A stretch of DNA of 64,000 nucleotides, taken from NCBI GenBank assembly GCA_000708525.1, contig JMRP01000008.1, positions 1 through 64,000 of the forward strand. The letters are read 5' to 3'. The notes under the pieces are model-generated. The model saw only the letters and a program-made list of their open reading frames with translations, was not told where the DNA came from and ran no database searches. The position numbers and the translations under genes were made by a program. The stretch comes from Cyanobium sp. CACIAM 14 (GTDB lineage: Bacteria; Cyanobacteriota; Cyanobacteriia; PCC-6307; Cyanobiaceae). Below, piece by piece: positions 1-8,803 of the stretch (positions are counted from its first letter, which is position 1; each line of letters starts with the position of its first letter).

Positions 1-2
1 GT

Positions 3-167
3 GCCGTGTTCGGACTGCATGTGATCGCCTACAACCTGATCCGACTGGGCGAACCTGCTCAAACCGTTGGAGGCGACAGCATGAACGGGACGTTCTCCAG
101 AAAGAGGGGCCCGCAGGGAGCATCAACGCCAGCCAAGGGCCCCATCCAGATGCTCATGGCCGGTTAG
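3..167 (+). pseudogene. C-terminal fragment of a DDE transposase (cut by window edge)
   Basis: An open frame runs from the window edge to a TAG at 165-167. Its first residues read AVFGLHVIAYNLIRLGEPA. The tail IAYNLIRLG is typical of the C-terminal end of IS4/IS5/IS1182-like DDE transposases. About 35 unremarkable residues follow. The catalytic part would lie outside the window, so completeness cannot be judged. A second transposase remnant lies just downstream, which suggests a decayed insertion-sequence cluster. The exact IS family is uncertain. Confidence 0.5.
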
Positions 168-263
168 CGAGTCTGAGCCCATCCCATCAAGTTCCCGCCA
201 TGGCCAGCTCTGCTTGGGGGGAGAAAGACGCCTCACGGAATGGTTTTTCTGCAAACTCCTAGA

Positions 264-518
264 GATGCCACTGCCAGAACCCGCATGGCCCGCAAGCGCA
301 GAAGCAAGAAGGGATCAGCGATCGACGCCCAACGCCAGGCCATCGTGGAGCCGATGATCGGGCAGATCAAGGATGCCTGAGGCCTGAGGCGCTTACTGGT
401 GCATGGCCTTGAGAAGGTCGTGGCCGAATGGCACCTGATCGCGGCCACGTACAACCAGCTCAAGCAGCTCCGGTTCTCGCATTCACAGCAGCAAGCGCGT
501 ATGGCCGCTACGCAATGA
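264..518 (+). pseudogene. IS1182-type transposase C-terminal remnant with internal stop
   Basis: Read in one frame, the segment gives MARKRRSKKGSAIDAQ, then QAIVEPMIGQIKDA, a TGA stop at 378-380, then GLRRLLVHGLEKVVAEWHLI and AATYNQLKQLRFS. This matches the end of IS1182-family transposases, where a conserved EPVFGQIK motif is followed by a GFRxFLLRGLEKVxxEW block and a HNLLKL-like tail. The frame has no plausible start, carries one in-frame stop and ends at 516-518. It is therefore a dead fragment. Family assignment is by motif memory only. Confidence 0.65.
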
Positions 519-1290
519 TGGAAGCAGGCTTGACCAGTTTTGCCAAGGCTGCATCACTCCACTTCGATGGAACAGAGTGCCCGAAACCCCACGTCGCAGC
601 CGCCAACGTCAGACAGCCCGAGATTCAATGCAATCGCTGTGCTGCTGCTCTACGGGCAACAAACTCCTAGCTCCAGATGAAGGAGACATATCTCTGCAAT
701 GCGTCCAGGCATCAACCCAGCCCAATGATTGCTGGAGCAAGGTCGGAGCATCGGCAGGATCTTACCGCAGGATTCGGGATTTCCGGTTAATTCCAGGCTC
801 TCATCAATGGCAGGGTTCGTCTCTGCCAGTGTGGCTGTTTGGGAATCCAAGCTTTTGGCCATACGTGGATCAGTGACTCCCACTGGTATGTCCTGATGGC
901 ACTCCGCCCAAATTGCCAAGTGCCACCATGTAACCCCTTACTCGGCTAAGGGGGAAATCTCCAGGATACAAGGGCAATTCACTTGACCAACATCCTACTC
1001 CAAAATCGGAAGCGCTAGTCGTCGCATCTCTCACACCCTCTCTGTTGAGAAGCAAATCAAACGCTGGATGGGTGGCTCCTGCTTCAACTGCAGTCTGAAT
1101 GATGGGTCGATCGCCACTGGGAGTCTTAATACAAAGTGCTCTCTCCCAATTCCAAGCCTGGTTGGGGGGGCCAAAGTAGCACAGGCTCACAAAGGATCGG
1201 AGTGCTCAACAAGCCAAGACGAACAAGCCGGCCTCAGCTCAGCCATTGACGCCTAGAACATTATAATTCTGCAGCCAATGCCACAACTAC
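519..1290. other. Stretch without a recognisable gene
   Basis: Only short open frames without recognisable motifs occur here on either strand. A 7-bp inverted repeat (934-940 with 947-953, loop of six) is present but has no T-run. The region looks like decayed spacer between the transposase remnants and the broken glycosyltransferase gene. Confidence 0.5.
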
Positions 1291-2184
1291 TCATGGTAGA
1301 ACAATTGTCTTTCCGTCCGCTTCCCTATTTCCTTCCATTCTGCAGGCCTTTGCATCAAGAGGATAAAATACAATCCTCTCAGGACGGAGGTGATGCTGTG
1401 TCAACTCCATGAGCGGAGCAAGCGAGGGAGTCTCTTCGCCGAAGCATAGACCAAGCTTGTTCGAACTTTTTTCAGAGAACTGCCCGATAAAGTCACCTCT
1501 TGACTTAGAGTTTTTTAGCCCTGTCGAATACAAATATTCGTCGTACAACCTGTAGGCGCCACTCCCCTTGGGAGCGAGGCTCACCGAGAAGAATCGTGAA
1601 CTCAGAGACAAAGACCAAACAAGGAGAAATACGGACATGACCATGAACAGCCTTTTCACCATCAAGATCACAGAACTCTGCGCAAGAATCTCCAACGTGA
1701 ATCCAAAAGAACACGCGATTTGCGTTATATTAAACACCAAGACCCAGGACAAGACAGGAATCAGGCATACGTACGAGAAACCCATGTACTTAACATACCA
1801 GTTATGGTAGGCCAAGATGGCAAAGACAAGAAATGAAGAGATCAGCGAAGAGCAAACAATCATGGATATTGCACTTAGATTAAGCACCCTCCCAAGGGAC
1901 GATCCATAGGAACCTTTCTTACTTGGCCCTCCATTGCAGAAGAAGAAGCCATATGCGAGGGGAACCAAAGCAAGTAGCGCCGCGAGTTGCACAAGGGGGC
2001 TAGTCAATGACACATCCTCGTTTCTATAGCGTATTAAGCTAAAGACGTAGTCCTCAGCAATCGCAAAGTGGCGGCCTGAAAGAAACCTGACAATTGGAGA
2101 CAGACCCAGCCAGTAATCATCAGGAGATGTCGCATCTGGCTTGAGCCAGGTGGAATAAGGGTATGCAGCAAGATTCAGAAAAAC
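1291..2184 (-). pseudogene. GT-C membrane glycosyltransferase, C-terminal part (after frameshift)
   Basis: This is the downstream part of a gene that begins at 3488. The frame stays open from about 2184 through VFLNLAAYPYSTWLKPDA into the stretch beginning at 2013, and stops at 1291. The 2013-1291 part is rich in hydrophobic segments, with about five membrane helices followed by a soluble tail. The 57 codons between 2184 and 2013 contain no stop, which is why I join it to the upstream piece. The whole corrected protein would be about 730 residues. Codon use is AT-richer than in the rest of the window, suggesting transfer. A stand-alone 240-residue protein starting at 2013 is the less likely alternative. 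Confidence 0.6.
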
Positions 2185-3488
2185 CTAAGAGAGTTGAAGA
2201 AAGCAGCTTCAGCGTAGGAGAATGGATTTGAATATCGATTCACCAAGGCAACAAAAGAAGATTGATACTCTTCAAGACTGGAGTAACTCTCCCTTACAAA
2301 TACACTGAATGCAAGAGCGAATGATGCGATGAAAGCTGTCAGCACATAAAGAATGCACGCCGGATCCCAGGCTTTTGATTTTACGGCCTGAAGAGTACCA
2401 GTAGAATGGAGTATCAATGGGTGCTCTTGCCAGAGCTCACGGAACTTCAAGACTGCCAGAACCGTAAAAGGAACGATGCAGATAATCCCATAGCTCTTGC
2501 AAGCGTAGGCATAGACCATCAATAACAAAGCGGATCCCATCAAGCTTGACAGCCCGAATGTCTCTGAGCCACATAGGAAAACCAACGCAGTCAGACAGGA
2601 AGTGGCAAAATAGACTGCAATAACAAGATCATTTTTTACAGAGAGTGCCTGCAACACCTGCTGATCGGACGAGATATGAAGGCAAACAGTAATGAGTTTT
2701 GCCGTTTCGAGCATGCAAGTTCTTGCCAAATCTGCAATAGCAGAATTTACCAAAAGAAGTTCACAGATATTAATTGATATTCCAAGTAGCAATATGAATT
2801 CTAATGTGTTAATGATGCCTAGACCTCGCAAGTTGCCTAGCAGCATGTCTGGATAATACAACAAGTCATGCCCTAGCGGGAAGATAGCTTGCGGCAGCGA
2901 AGGAGAGTTAACTAAGAACGGAGTCTTTCGTATGATCATATGGACCACTCTTGAAAGATTGTAAGTATATGCGTCCCACGAACTTGGACTTGAGATCAGG
3001 ACTGATCCCACCAGGAGAATGCAGATGGCCAACGACGTGATCAAAATTCTTGCATTTACCGTATGCATCAGATATCTTCTAAGAACTATGCTTGCGTCAT
3101 CCGAGAAAGATTGTGACTGCCTTAAATACAAGAAATGAAGCATTGCCTGACACGCAGACTTTAACGCATGGGGCCTAATCGCCAGAGACACAAGAATCGC
3201 GGTTAAATATGTCACCAGGAGATACTTGGCCATACCCGTCGTCCCCAAGGGGATCAGGGAAAGATATAGCAAAAATAAAAAGCATTGACTTGCCACAAAA
3301 GAGATGGCTGGAACGATACGTCTTGGCAGAGATGTCGAGCGCATAAAGACTGAGGTCGCGATAAGCCACGTAAGAAGAAGAATTACTCCAGAGATCATCC
3401 CAAGATCTTCATTGCTATTACCAAGGATAGCCTGCGACAACCAGCCAAAGCCGTGAATGTAAAAATAATTCCCGATGTCCCAGCCCAC
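2175..3488 (-). pseudogene. GT-C membrane glycosyltransferase-like protein, N-terminal part
   Basis: The frame starts with GTG at 3488 and stops with TGA at 2175, giving 437 residues with many hydrophobic segments. After about residue 160 comes SWDAYTYNLSRVVHMI, then FPLGHDLLYYPDMLLGN, and later SVKNDLVIAVYFATSC. This matches the layout of bacterial GT-C (GT39-like) enzymes, which move sugars from lipid-phosphate donors: a WDxxTYHLxRVxHW block, a PPxxEYLxLHLxLL block and a TQNDLVVA block. The enzyme would act in the plasma membrane on surface polysaccharide or glycoprotein. The stop lies in mid-domain, and a one-base shift near 2181-2187 restores an open frame into the next piece. No ATG precedes the GTG within the open frame, so the N-terminus may also be truncated. 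Confidence 0.6.
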
Positions 3489-4687
3489 CCGATTCTTCTT
3501 CCACCAGGCTGCCAGCCTGGTACATAGGCACTATCCCAATGGCGCCAACCGGCTTTCAGTTCCATAAGGGCCGGTCGTTGCATGGGCTCCCGAAGTTGTA
3601 CGCCACGGAGTCTTTCTGCGCGGCTGCCTTACTGCAAGGCATCTGAGCTGACGGATTACGATGTCCACACTGCTATGGGTTGACGTGTTCAGCGAAAGCA
3701 GGAAGCGTTCCCAATGTCGCTCCAAGCTCCATCAGTCCTCCGTGATCCCAGGAACTGTGCTGACATTGCCACAGGTCACCCGTCCTGTGGGAATAAGAGG
3801 CCCCAGCAGTCAAGACTGGGCTGGGGACTACACCATGGAACGAAACCACCGCACACCTGATCAGATGATCCGCAAGCACAAGCCTAATCGGCTTCTTTGA
3901 ACCAGCAGACACTGCAGCAGCCGATTGTACTGGGAAGACCTTCACTTAGATCTGCTGTTTCATCAAGGTGGTGCAGCCCACCTGGCACCACTGGTGAAAG
4001 CAGTAGGACGGCGAGCAGGCTGAAACAACCCAAGCTTCAAGGCTTCTGAAAACCGGCAGCGCTCGACCCACCTGGAGCAGGAGCATGCCCATCGGTAGCC
4101 CAAGATCTCTCCGAAAGAAAGCGTGGACGCTGCTGGCTCAAGCAGAACTGGAGACGGCAATCCCCTAACCCCAGGCTTCCGAATAGGAGAAACCCCATCG
4201 CAGCGAAGCAGCAGTCACTAGCCAGGAAACAGTTCAAAGGCCTGGTCCGTGCATCGGGGCGCTTCACCTGTTTGTTCCTAGGCCGGCACAACAGCATGCA
4301 TCACCGTGGCAGCAAGGTTGTTGATCTGGAGAAGGCCAGGCTCAGGCCTCCCTGCCGGGAGAACAGGCCTGGGCTGCAAAGCGCACCTCTCAGTGCGATG
4401 CAGATCTGCTGGAGCCAGCGGATCGCCCCCCGGCTCTCGCGGGAGAAAGGGCTGAAACGGCCGACGACCCGAAAGCAGGAGTGGTCCCAACCCACCGACG
4501 TGTCGGCCATGGATTTTCAGTTCGACGCCAGCGCGGATGGCTGACGATTCGGGGCCCTCAACGTGATTGACTCGCACGAGCCCCGCTGCCGCTCCGTCCG
4601 ACTGGGTGCCGGTGATTCCCAGTCCGCGGGACACCCCCAGGGACAACACCACCACCGGGTACGGTTCCGCTGTCGGCACGTTCCCTC
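3489..4687. other. Decayed spacer with an IS3-type fragment
   Basis: Apart from the short orfA fragment at 3835-3900, I see no coding sequence with recognisable motifs. Small open frames on both strands overlap each other and lack family signatures. The segment marks the boundary between the accessory region and the core genes that start at 4688. Confidence 0.45.
3835..3900 (+). mobile_element. IS3-family orfA N-terminal fragment
   Basis: The frame reads MERNHRTPDQMIRKHKPNRLL and then stops. IS3-family OrfA proteins commonly begin MERKHxTPEQIIRKLREAExLL, so start codon, spacing and residues agree over the first 21 positions. The helix-turn-helix and leucine zipper that should follow are gone or out of frame, and no orfB is recognisable downstream. 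It is a relic of one insertion element. Confidence 0.6.
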
Positions 4688-5401
4688 ATGGATCTGCCCA
4701 GGGTGGTGTTCTTTGGCCGCACAGGTGCCGAGGCCCTGGAGTTCTTCAACCTCGATCTGAGTGCCTGGCGTGGCTGCCGGGTGCTCGACTGCCCGGGCGG
4801 ACCGGGAACCCTCACGGCCCTGGCGCGCGGCGCCGGGGTGGACTGCATGGCGGTCGACCCCCTTTACGCCCTTTCCCTCGCGGACCTGGAGCGCCGCTGC
4901 CGCGACGACGTGGCCCTCACCCTGGAACGACTGGCCGTGAGCCCTGCCGTGCGGCCGGGGTTCGATCTCTCGGTGTTTCGCACGGGCAAGCTGGAAGCCC
5001 TGGAAACATTCCTGGCCGACCTGCGGGATCATCCGGAGGCCTACCGGGCCGCGGCCCTCCCCTGCCTGCCCTTTGCGGAGGGCAGCTTCGATCTGGTGCT
5101 CAGTGGCCATCTCCTTTTCTCCTACGCCCCCATCGCCGCTGGGGGGCTCAGCAAGCAGCCCGACTTCGACCTCCCATGGCACCGACGTGCCCTGGTCGAA
5201 CTGCTGCGGGTGAGCCGGAGGGAGGTGAGGATCTACCCCGCCCACACGATCGAACGGCGTCCCAGGGTGCATCCCTGGGTGGCGCCCCTGCTGGCCGGGC
5301 TTCCCTCCGGATGGGAGGCTCACCTCGAGCTCACCAGCTACGACCAGGGTTTCTCCGGCGAGACACCGATGCTCCGGCTCCGGCGATGCACCGCCTGCTG
5401 A
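4688..5401 (+). CDS. SAM-dependent methyltransferase-like protein
   Basis: The 237-residue protein has a Rossmann-type opening: VLDCPGGPG at residues 32-40 resembles the SAM-binding motif I, and AVDP with Asp57 fits the acidic residue at the end of the second strand. A later FAEGSFDLVLSGHLLFSY block (about 129-146) matches motif IV/post-IV of class I methyltransferases. The substrate cannot be inferred. No membrane segment or signal peptide is visible. It converges on the YbjN-like gene, with stops about 8 bp apart. The ATG at 4688 is used because it sits directly before the fold begins. Confidence 0.65.
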   Translation: MDLPRVVFFGRTGAEALEFFNLDLSAWRGCRVLDCPGGPGTLTALARGAGVDCMAVDPLYALSLADLERRCRDDVALTLERLAVSPAVRPGFDLSVFRTGKLEALETFLADLRDHPEAYRAAALPCLPFAEGSFDLVLSGHLLFSYAPIAAGGLSKQPDFDLPWHRRALVELLRVSRREVRIYPAHTIERRPRVHPWVAPLLAGLPSGWEAHLELTSYDQGFSGETPMLRLRRCTAC

Positions 5402-5409
5402 TCGTCCGT

Positions 5410-5910
5410 TCACGCCGGCGGATCCGGCTCCTCCCCCAGCTTCTCGGCGCCGAACTCGGCGGCTAGCACATCGTCGAATTCATCGGCGGCGCTGGCCACG
5501 TTGAGCAGCATCTCCACGAACTGGGCCCGGTCGAGCCCCGGCAGACGTCGTTCTGCCGCCACCATCACCACGTCGTCCTCCACGCCGATGGCACAGCCGA
5601 CCACGATCCGGTTCAGCTCCAGGCAGCGCCGGTAGAACGCCAGCAGGTTGGCGGCGGGAAGCCGCAGGATCGGCGCGCAGATCTCGATCGTCGGCTCCTG
5701 CAGCACCTCGTTGGTCTGCAGGGCGATCTCGATCGGGGCGCTGCCCACCTGCAGACTCCAGACGACGCCCTCGTCGCTCTCGTCGCGGGCCCCCTCCACC
5801 CCCAGGCTCTCCAGCACCGCTTCCACCAGCGCCTCCACCGCCTCCGGTGACGGAGCCTCGGAGCGTGCCGGATGCAGCCGCTCCAGCAGATCGGCCAGGA
5901 AAGTCCGCAT
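5410..5910 (-). CDS. YbjN-like (T3SS chaperone-fold) domain protein
   Basis: This is a 166-residue acidic soluble protein. After an N-terminal helix it has alternating strands and helices such as VVWSLQVGSAPIEIALQ, a PAANLLAFYRRCLELN helix and a GVEDDVVMVAAERRL strand pair, ending in a Glu/Pro-rich tail. That pattern fits the YbjN / type III secretion chaperone fold, which often serves as a small binding or chaperone module; no enzymatic residues are apparent. Its ATG lies 3 bp after the stop of the upstream protease gene, so the two are almost certainly cotranscribed and translationally coupled. The family call is by pattern and moderately sure. Confidence 0.55.
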   Translation of the reverse strand: MRTFLADLLERLHPARSEAPSPEAVEALVEAVLESLGVEGARDESDEGVVWSLQVGSAPIEIALQTNEVLQEPTIEICAPILRLPAANLLAFYRRCLELNRIVVGCAIGVEDDVVMVAAERRLPGLDRAQFVEMLLNVASAADEFDDVLAAEFGAEKLGEEPDPPA

Positions 5911-5913
5911 GGC

Positions 5914-6861
5914 TCAGGGCCGCCGGGGAAGGGGGAGCGGAGCTGGCGCCACCGACAGATCCGCGCCACAGCGTGCACAGTACGGGGCGCCTGCGTCGTT
6001 GGCCGCCCCGCAGGCGGGGCAGACCGGCAGGGGCGGCTCCCTACCCGCATCGTCAGCCGTGACCGTGTCACCGCTCTCCTCCGTCCCCGCTGCCTTACCC
6101 GCCCGCTCCGGGGTCGTTTCGGCGGCCTCGAGCTCCTCCACGGCGTCGGCCAGGGCCAGCAGCGCGCCGCAGTGCTCGCAGTAGACGGCGTCCCGGCTGG
6201 CCGCTCCACAGGCACTGCAGTAGTGCAGGGCGCCCCGTTCACGCTCCTCCAGATAAGCGTTGAAGTGCCGGAAAATCTCATCGGTGGGCACGGCGAAGTT
6301 CAGCCCCTGGGCCTCGGAGCGGCTGCAGGCGTTGAGGCCCACCAGGCGGGCGGCACTGTCGTAGAGCGGACCGCCGCTGTTGCCAGGATTGATTGCGGCA
6401 TCCAACTGGAGGTAGCGGCGTCCGCCGATCTCCCGCCCCACGGCACTCACGATCCCGCGGGTGAGGGTGTAAGGGAGGCCGAGGGGGTGGCCGATGGCGT
6501 AGATCGTCTCCCCCACGTCCGGCAGTCGGCCGGCCGGTGCCCGGCCGTCGATCAGGGGGCAGCGCACCCGCGCCGCGGCCTGGGGGGCCACCGCCTCATC
6601 GAGCTGCAGAAAGGCCAGATCGGCGTCCCGGTAGGAACGCACCACCCGGACCCGCGCCTGGGTGCCGTCCCGGAAGCGGACCCGGGCCGTGCTCCAGCCC
6701 TCCACCATGTGCTGGCTGGTGGCGATCAGACCGGAGCGGCTCAGCAGCACCCCGGCGCCGGCCCCATCCGGCACCTCGACGGCCACCACCGCATCGGCGA
6801 CCCGGCGGAACACCTCCTCGGCCGGCAGAGGCGCAGCGATGGCGTCGTCGGGGAGATCCAT
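5914..6861 (-). CDS. Trypsin-like serine protease (S1C/HtrA-like) with two C-terminal zinc ribbons
   Basis: From the ATG at 6861 the protein is 315 residues. The protease core has His51 (in SQHMV), Asp81 (in DADLAFLQL) and Ser162 (in NPGNSGGPL), the full catalytic triad. The core resembles HtrA/Deg proteins, but no PDZ domain and no signal peptide are seen. The core is followed by two zinc ribbons, CSAC-x9-CEHC (Cys215, 218, 228, 231) and CPAC-x10-CARC (Cys281, 284, 295, 298), separated by a low-complexity acidic linker. A cytoplasmic regulatory or quality-control protease is plausible, with the ribbons acting as a partner-binding tail. An upstream in-frame start at 7107 exists, but it would add an 82-residue extension unlike the family. 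The YbjN-like gene follows after 3 bp. Confidence 0.8.
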   Translation of the reverse strand: MDLPDDAIAAPLPAEEVFRRVADAVVAVEVPDGAGAGVLLSRSGLIATSQHMVEGWSTARVRFRDGTQARVRVVRSYRDADLAFLQLDEAVAPQAAARVRCPLIDGRAPAGRLPDVGETIYAIGHPLGLPYTLTRGIVSAVGREIGGRRYLQLDAAINPGNSGGPLYDSAARLVGLNACSRSEAQGLNFAVPTDEIFRHFNAYLEERERGALHYCSACGAASRDAVYCEHCGALLALADAVEELEAAETTPERAGKAAGTEESGDTVTADDAGREPPLPVCPACGAANDAGAPYCARCGADLSVAPAPLPLPRRP

Positions 6862-7063
6862 GCATCGGGGAAGCAAGAGAGAGAAAAGAGATGGCCGGGA
6901 CCAGAGCGGCCTTAGGCAGCGCTCAGCACGCAACCAGCGCGGGTCAGAAATCCAACACCTTATTCCGTAGTTGTTGCTACCGAAAATCGGCAATGTTACG
7001 ACCCACGGCCAATGGCATCGCTGCTGATCACACTGATAGTCAGGCCCCAAGGAGTGCCCCCCC

Positions 7064-7756
7064 ATGACGTATCTGACCTGGAGGCGGGAGCTGGTGAATG
7101 CCGCCATCGATCAGATGCTCGCCTCCATCGATCCCGCGCGCGGTCCCTTCGACGATGGCGGCATTCGCTTCAACCTGATGACGCAGCATCTCAGCCGCAG
7201 CCTGCCGGCTCTCGAGATCGTGGCCGCGGCCGACGACATCCTCACCGCCCATCGCGGGTTCTGCGAAGGCCGCGGATGCGAGGTGGCCCAGGCCCTCAGG
7301 ACCTGCCTCTCGCTGCCTGCCGAGAAGCAGGGTCTGGAGCGGCGGCTCGTGCTCGACCGCCAGCTGGTGGAGCACAACGCTCTGTGCCGTGACGCCAGCC
7401 TGCTGCTGGTGTGGGATGGGGGCCGGGGCGGCCCCATCGAGGAACTCAGCGCCAGCCGTCTGGGTGAGCGCTTCCCCTGCGGGAGCGCGGAGGCCCGCTG
7501 GACCACCCAGGAGTTCGCGGCCCTGATGCAGGTGCGCGCCCTCCAGTGCCGCCGCACCCGCGTGGCCATGGAAATCCTGGCGGAGGATCCGAGCACCAGC
7601 CCCTCGGCCGGCACGGTGGTCCTGGTGTTTCCCGCCGGCACCGGCTCGCGCCCCTGGGCAGCCAGCGTTGCCGTCTCCCTGTGCAGCGACGACGAGCCCG
7701 GCAGCGAACCGCCCACCCTCGAGGCCCATCAGGCGATGCGGGTGCTGGCGGACTGA
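7064..7756 (+). CDS. Hypothetical protein
   Basis: This 230-residue soluble protein begins MTYLTWRRELVNAAIDQ. The N-terminal half looks helical (DQMLASIDPARG, LSRSLPALEIVAAADDIL) and includes a Cys pair in GFCEGRGCEVAQAL. The C-terminal part has a VVLVFPAGTGSRPWAASVAVSL strand region. I do not recognise the family. There are no membrane segments or signal peptide. It is divergent from the protease gene across about 200 bp and converges on the ATP-grasp gene. Regular codon use and length support a real gene. Confidence 0.6.
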   Translation: MTYLTWRRELVNAAIDQMLASIDPARGPFDDGGIRFNLMTQHLSRSLPALEIVAAADDILTAHRGFCEGRGCEVAQALRTCLSLPAEKQGLERRLVLDRQLVEHNALCRDASLLLVWDGGRGGPIEELSASRLGERFPCGSAEARWTTQEFAALMQVRALQCRRTRVAMEILAEDPSTSPSAGTVVLVFPAGTGSRPWAASVAVSLCSDDEPGSEPPTLEAHQAMRVLAD

Positions 7757-7770
7757 GCTACCGGCCAGCC

Positions 7771-8775
7771 CTACCCCCCGCCAGGGGGCGTCGTCAGGAC
7801 GTCGGCATAGCGCCCGAAGGCGTGTCCCTCGCCGAGGAACAGCCGAGGAATCACCAGCTCGCACTCCAGCAGCAGCAGATCGCCCTGCTCGTCGTGGATG
7901 CCGTCGATCCGCGCATAAGGGAGCACCCCGAAGCGTCGCCGCAGCCGCTCCTCCACCGCCTCGGCCCAGCGCCGCTCCAGCGCGGTCGCCGGATGGCAGT
8001 GGTTGCGCCCCCCGAAGCTTTCATGCGCGATCCAGCCACCGCCGGCCACGGACTTGGACACGGCGTGGGAGAACCGTCCCGCGAGGAACACCAGGCTGAC
8101 CTCGCCCCGGCCGTGGATCGAGGGCAGGAACCGCTGCAGGCACCAGTCCCCATCCCGGCACAGGCCCGTCAGCCATCCATCGGCATCGGCGGCATCGGCG
8201 GCATCGGCGGCATCGGCGGCATCGGCGGCGTCGGCGGCGTCGGCGGCGTCGGCGGCGTCGAAGGTCCTGGCGCCGTCGGCGGCAATGATCTCCACACCAT
8301 GGCCCCGACGGCGCAGCCGATGAATCTGCCAGCTCCTCGAGCCGATGGCGGGCTTGAGCACCGCCTCGCTCCAGCCGCACGTCTCCAGCAGTTCCGCCAG
8401 GGACCCCTGCCAGCCCCTCGGCAGCCAGCGCGAGGGGATCAGGCGGATCCCCTCCCTTTCCAACCCGGGCAGGTAGCCGCTCTTGGCATGGCCCGCCAGC
8501 ACCACGGCCAGGGGATTGACCAGCGCCACCCCGAGCGCCTCGAGTCGCCGGGCGAGCGTCGTGATCCGGCTCAGGAAGTCGCCGTGACGATGGCTGTCGC
8601 GGCAGTCGCGCACGCTCACCCGGTCGAAACGCCCCCAGTCGGTCACGTCAGCCGCGGACAGCGGGACCAGTTCGGTGGCAATGCCGCGCTGCTCGAGGAC
8701 GGCCCGCAGGGCGGGTGTCTCGTCGTGGATCCTGCCCAGGTGCAGCAGGGCGATCCTCTGCCGGGCGGCGGTCAT
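7771..8775 (-). CDS. ATP-grasp domain protein (RimK/glutathione synthetase-like) with a coding repeat
   Basis: The protein (334 residues from the ATG at 8775) has a DWGRFDRVSVRDCRD pre-ATP-grasp region. It then has GYLPGLEREGIRLIPSRWL, a VLKPAIGS strand with the nucleotide-binding Lys, WCLQRFLPSIHGRGEVSLVFL, and a terminal YARIDGIHDEQGDLLLLECE segment that supplies the Mg-binding acidic residues. This is the ATP-grasp ligase layout; the ligated substrates are unknown. Between the two halves lies a run of Asp-Ala-Ala triplets (residues 173-199) encoded by a 9-bp repeat, probably a surface loop. A GTG at 8802, one base after the stop of the upstream gene, is an alternative coupled start. The gene pairs with the hypothetical gene at 8804-9202. 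Confidence 0.65.
   Translation of the reverse strand: MTAARQRIALLHLGRIHDETPALRAVLEQRGIATELVPLSAADVTDWGRFDRVSVRDCRDSHRHGDFLSRITTLARRLEALGVALVNPLAVVLAGHAKSGYLPGLEREGIRLIPSRWLPRGWQGSLAELLETCGWSEAVLKPAIGSRSWQIHRLRRRGHGVEIIAADGARTFDAADAADAADAADAADAADAADAADADGWLTGLCRDGDWCLQRFLPSIHGRGEVSLVFLAGRFSHAVSKSVAGGGWIAHESFGGRNHCHPATALERRWAEAVEERLRRRFGVLPYARIDGIHDEQGDLLLLECELVIPRLFLGEGHAFGRYADVLTTPPGGG
8179..8259 (-). repeat. In-frame 9-bp tandem repeat inside the ATP-grasp gene
   Basis: On the coding strand the unit is GAY GCC GCC (Asp-Ala-Ala), repeated eight times, followed by one shortened copy and a final Asp codon. The four copies nearest the 5' end of the gene use GAC and the following copies use GAT. 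The two sequence types are therefore arranged in blocks, as expected from copy-number change by slippage. Any gain or loss of whole units keeps the frame. Confidence 0.9.
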
Positions 8776-8803
8776 GGCCGCCGCGCCCGCAGCGGCCGCC
8801 ACC

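Noticed and set aside
934-953. Inverted repeat considered as a terminator or IS end
   Set aside because: There is no T-run, no adjacent gene end and no second copy of the repeat nearby.
870-1190. Minus-strand open frame of 106 codons
   Set aside because: No start signal, no recognisable motif and unusual composition; it overlaps other small frames in a decayed region.
6862-7107. Upstream extension of the protease to a start at 7107
   Set aside because: The extra 82 residues are Cys/Trp-rich without family match and cover the intergenic region with a divergent gene; the ATG at 6861 is next to the conserved core.
8170-8262. Possible CRISPR-like repeat
   Set aside because: The unit is 9 bp with no spacers and stays in frame within a coding gene, so it is a minisatellite.
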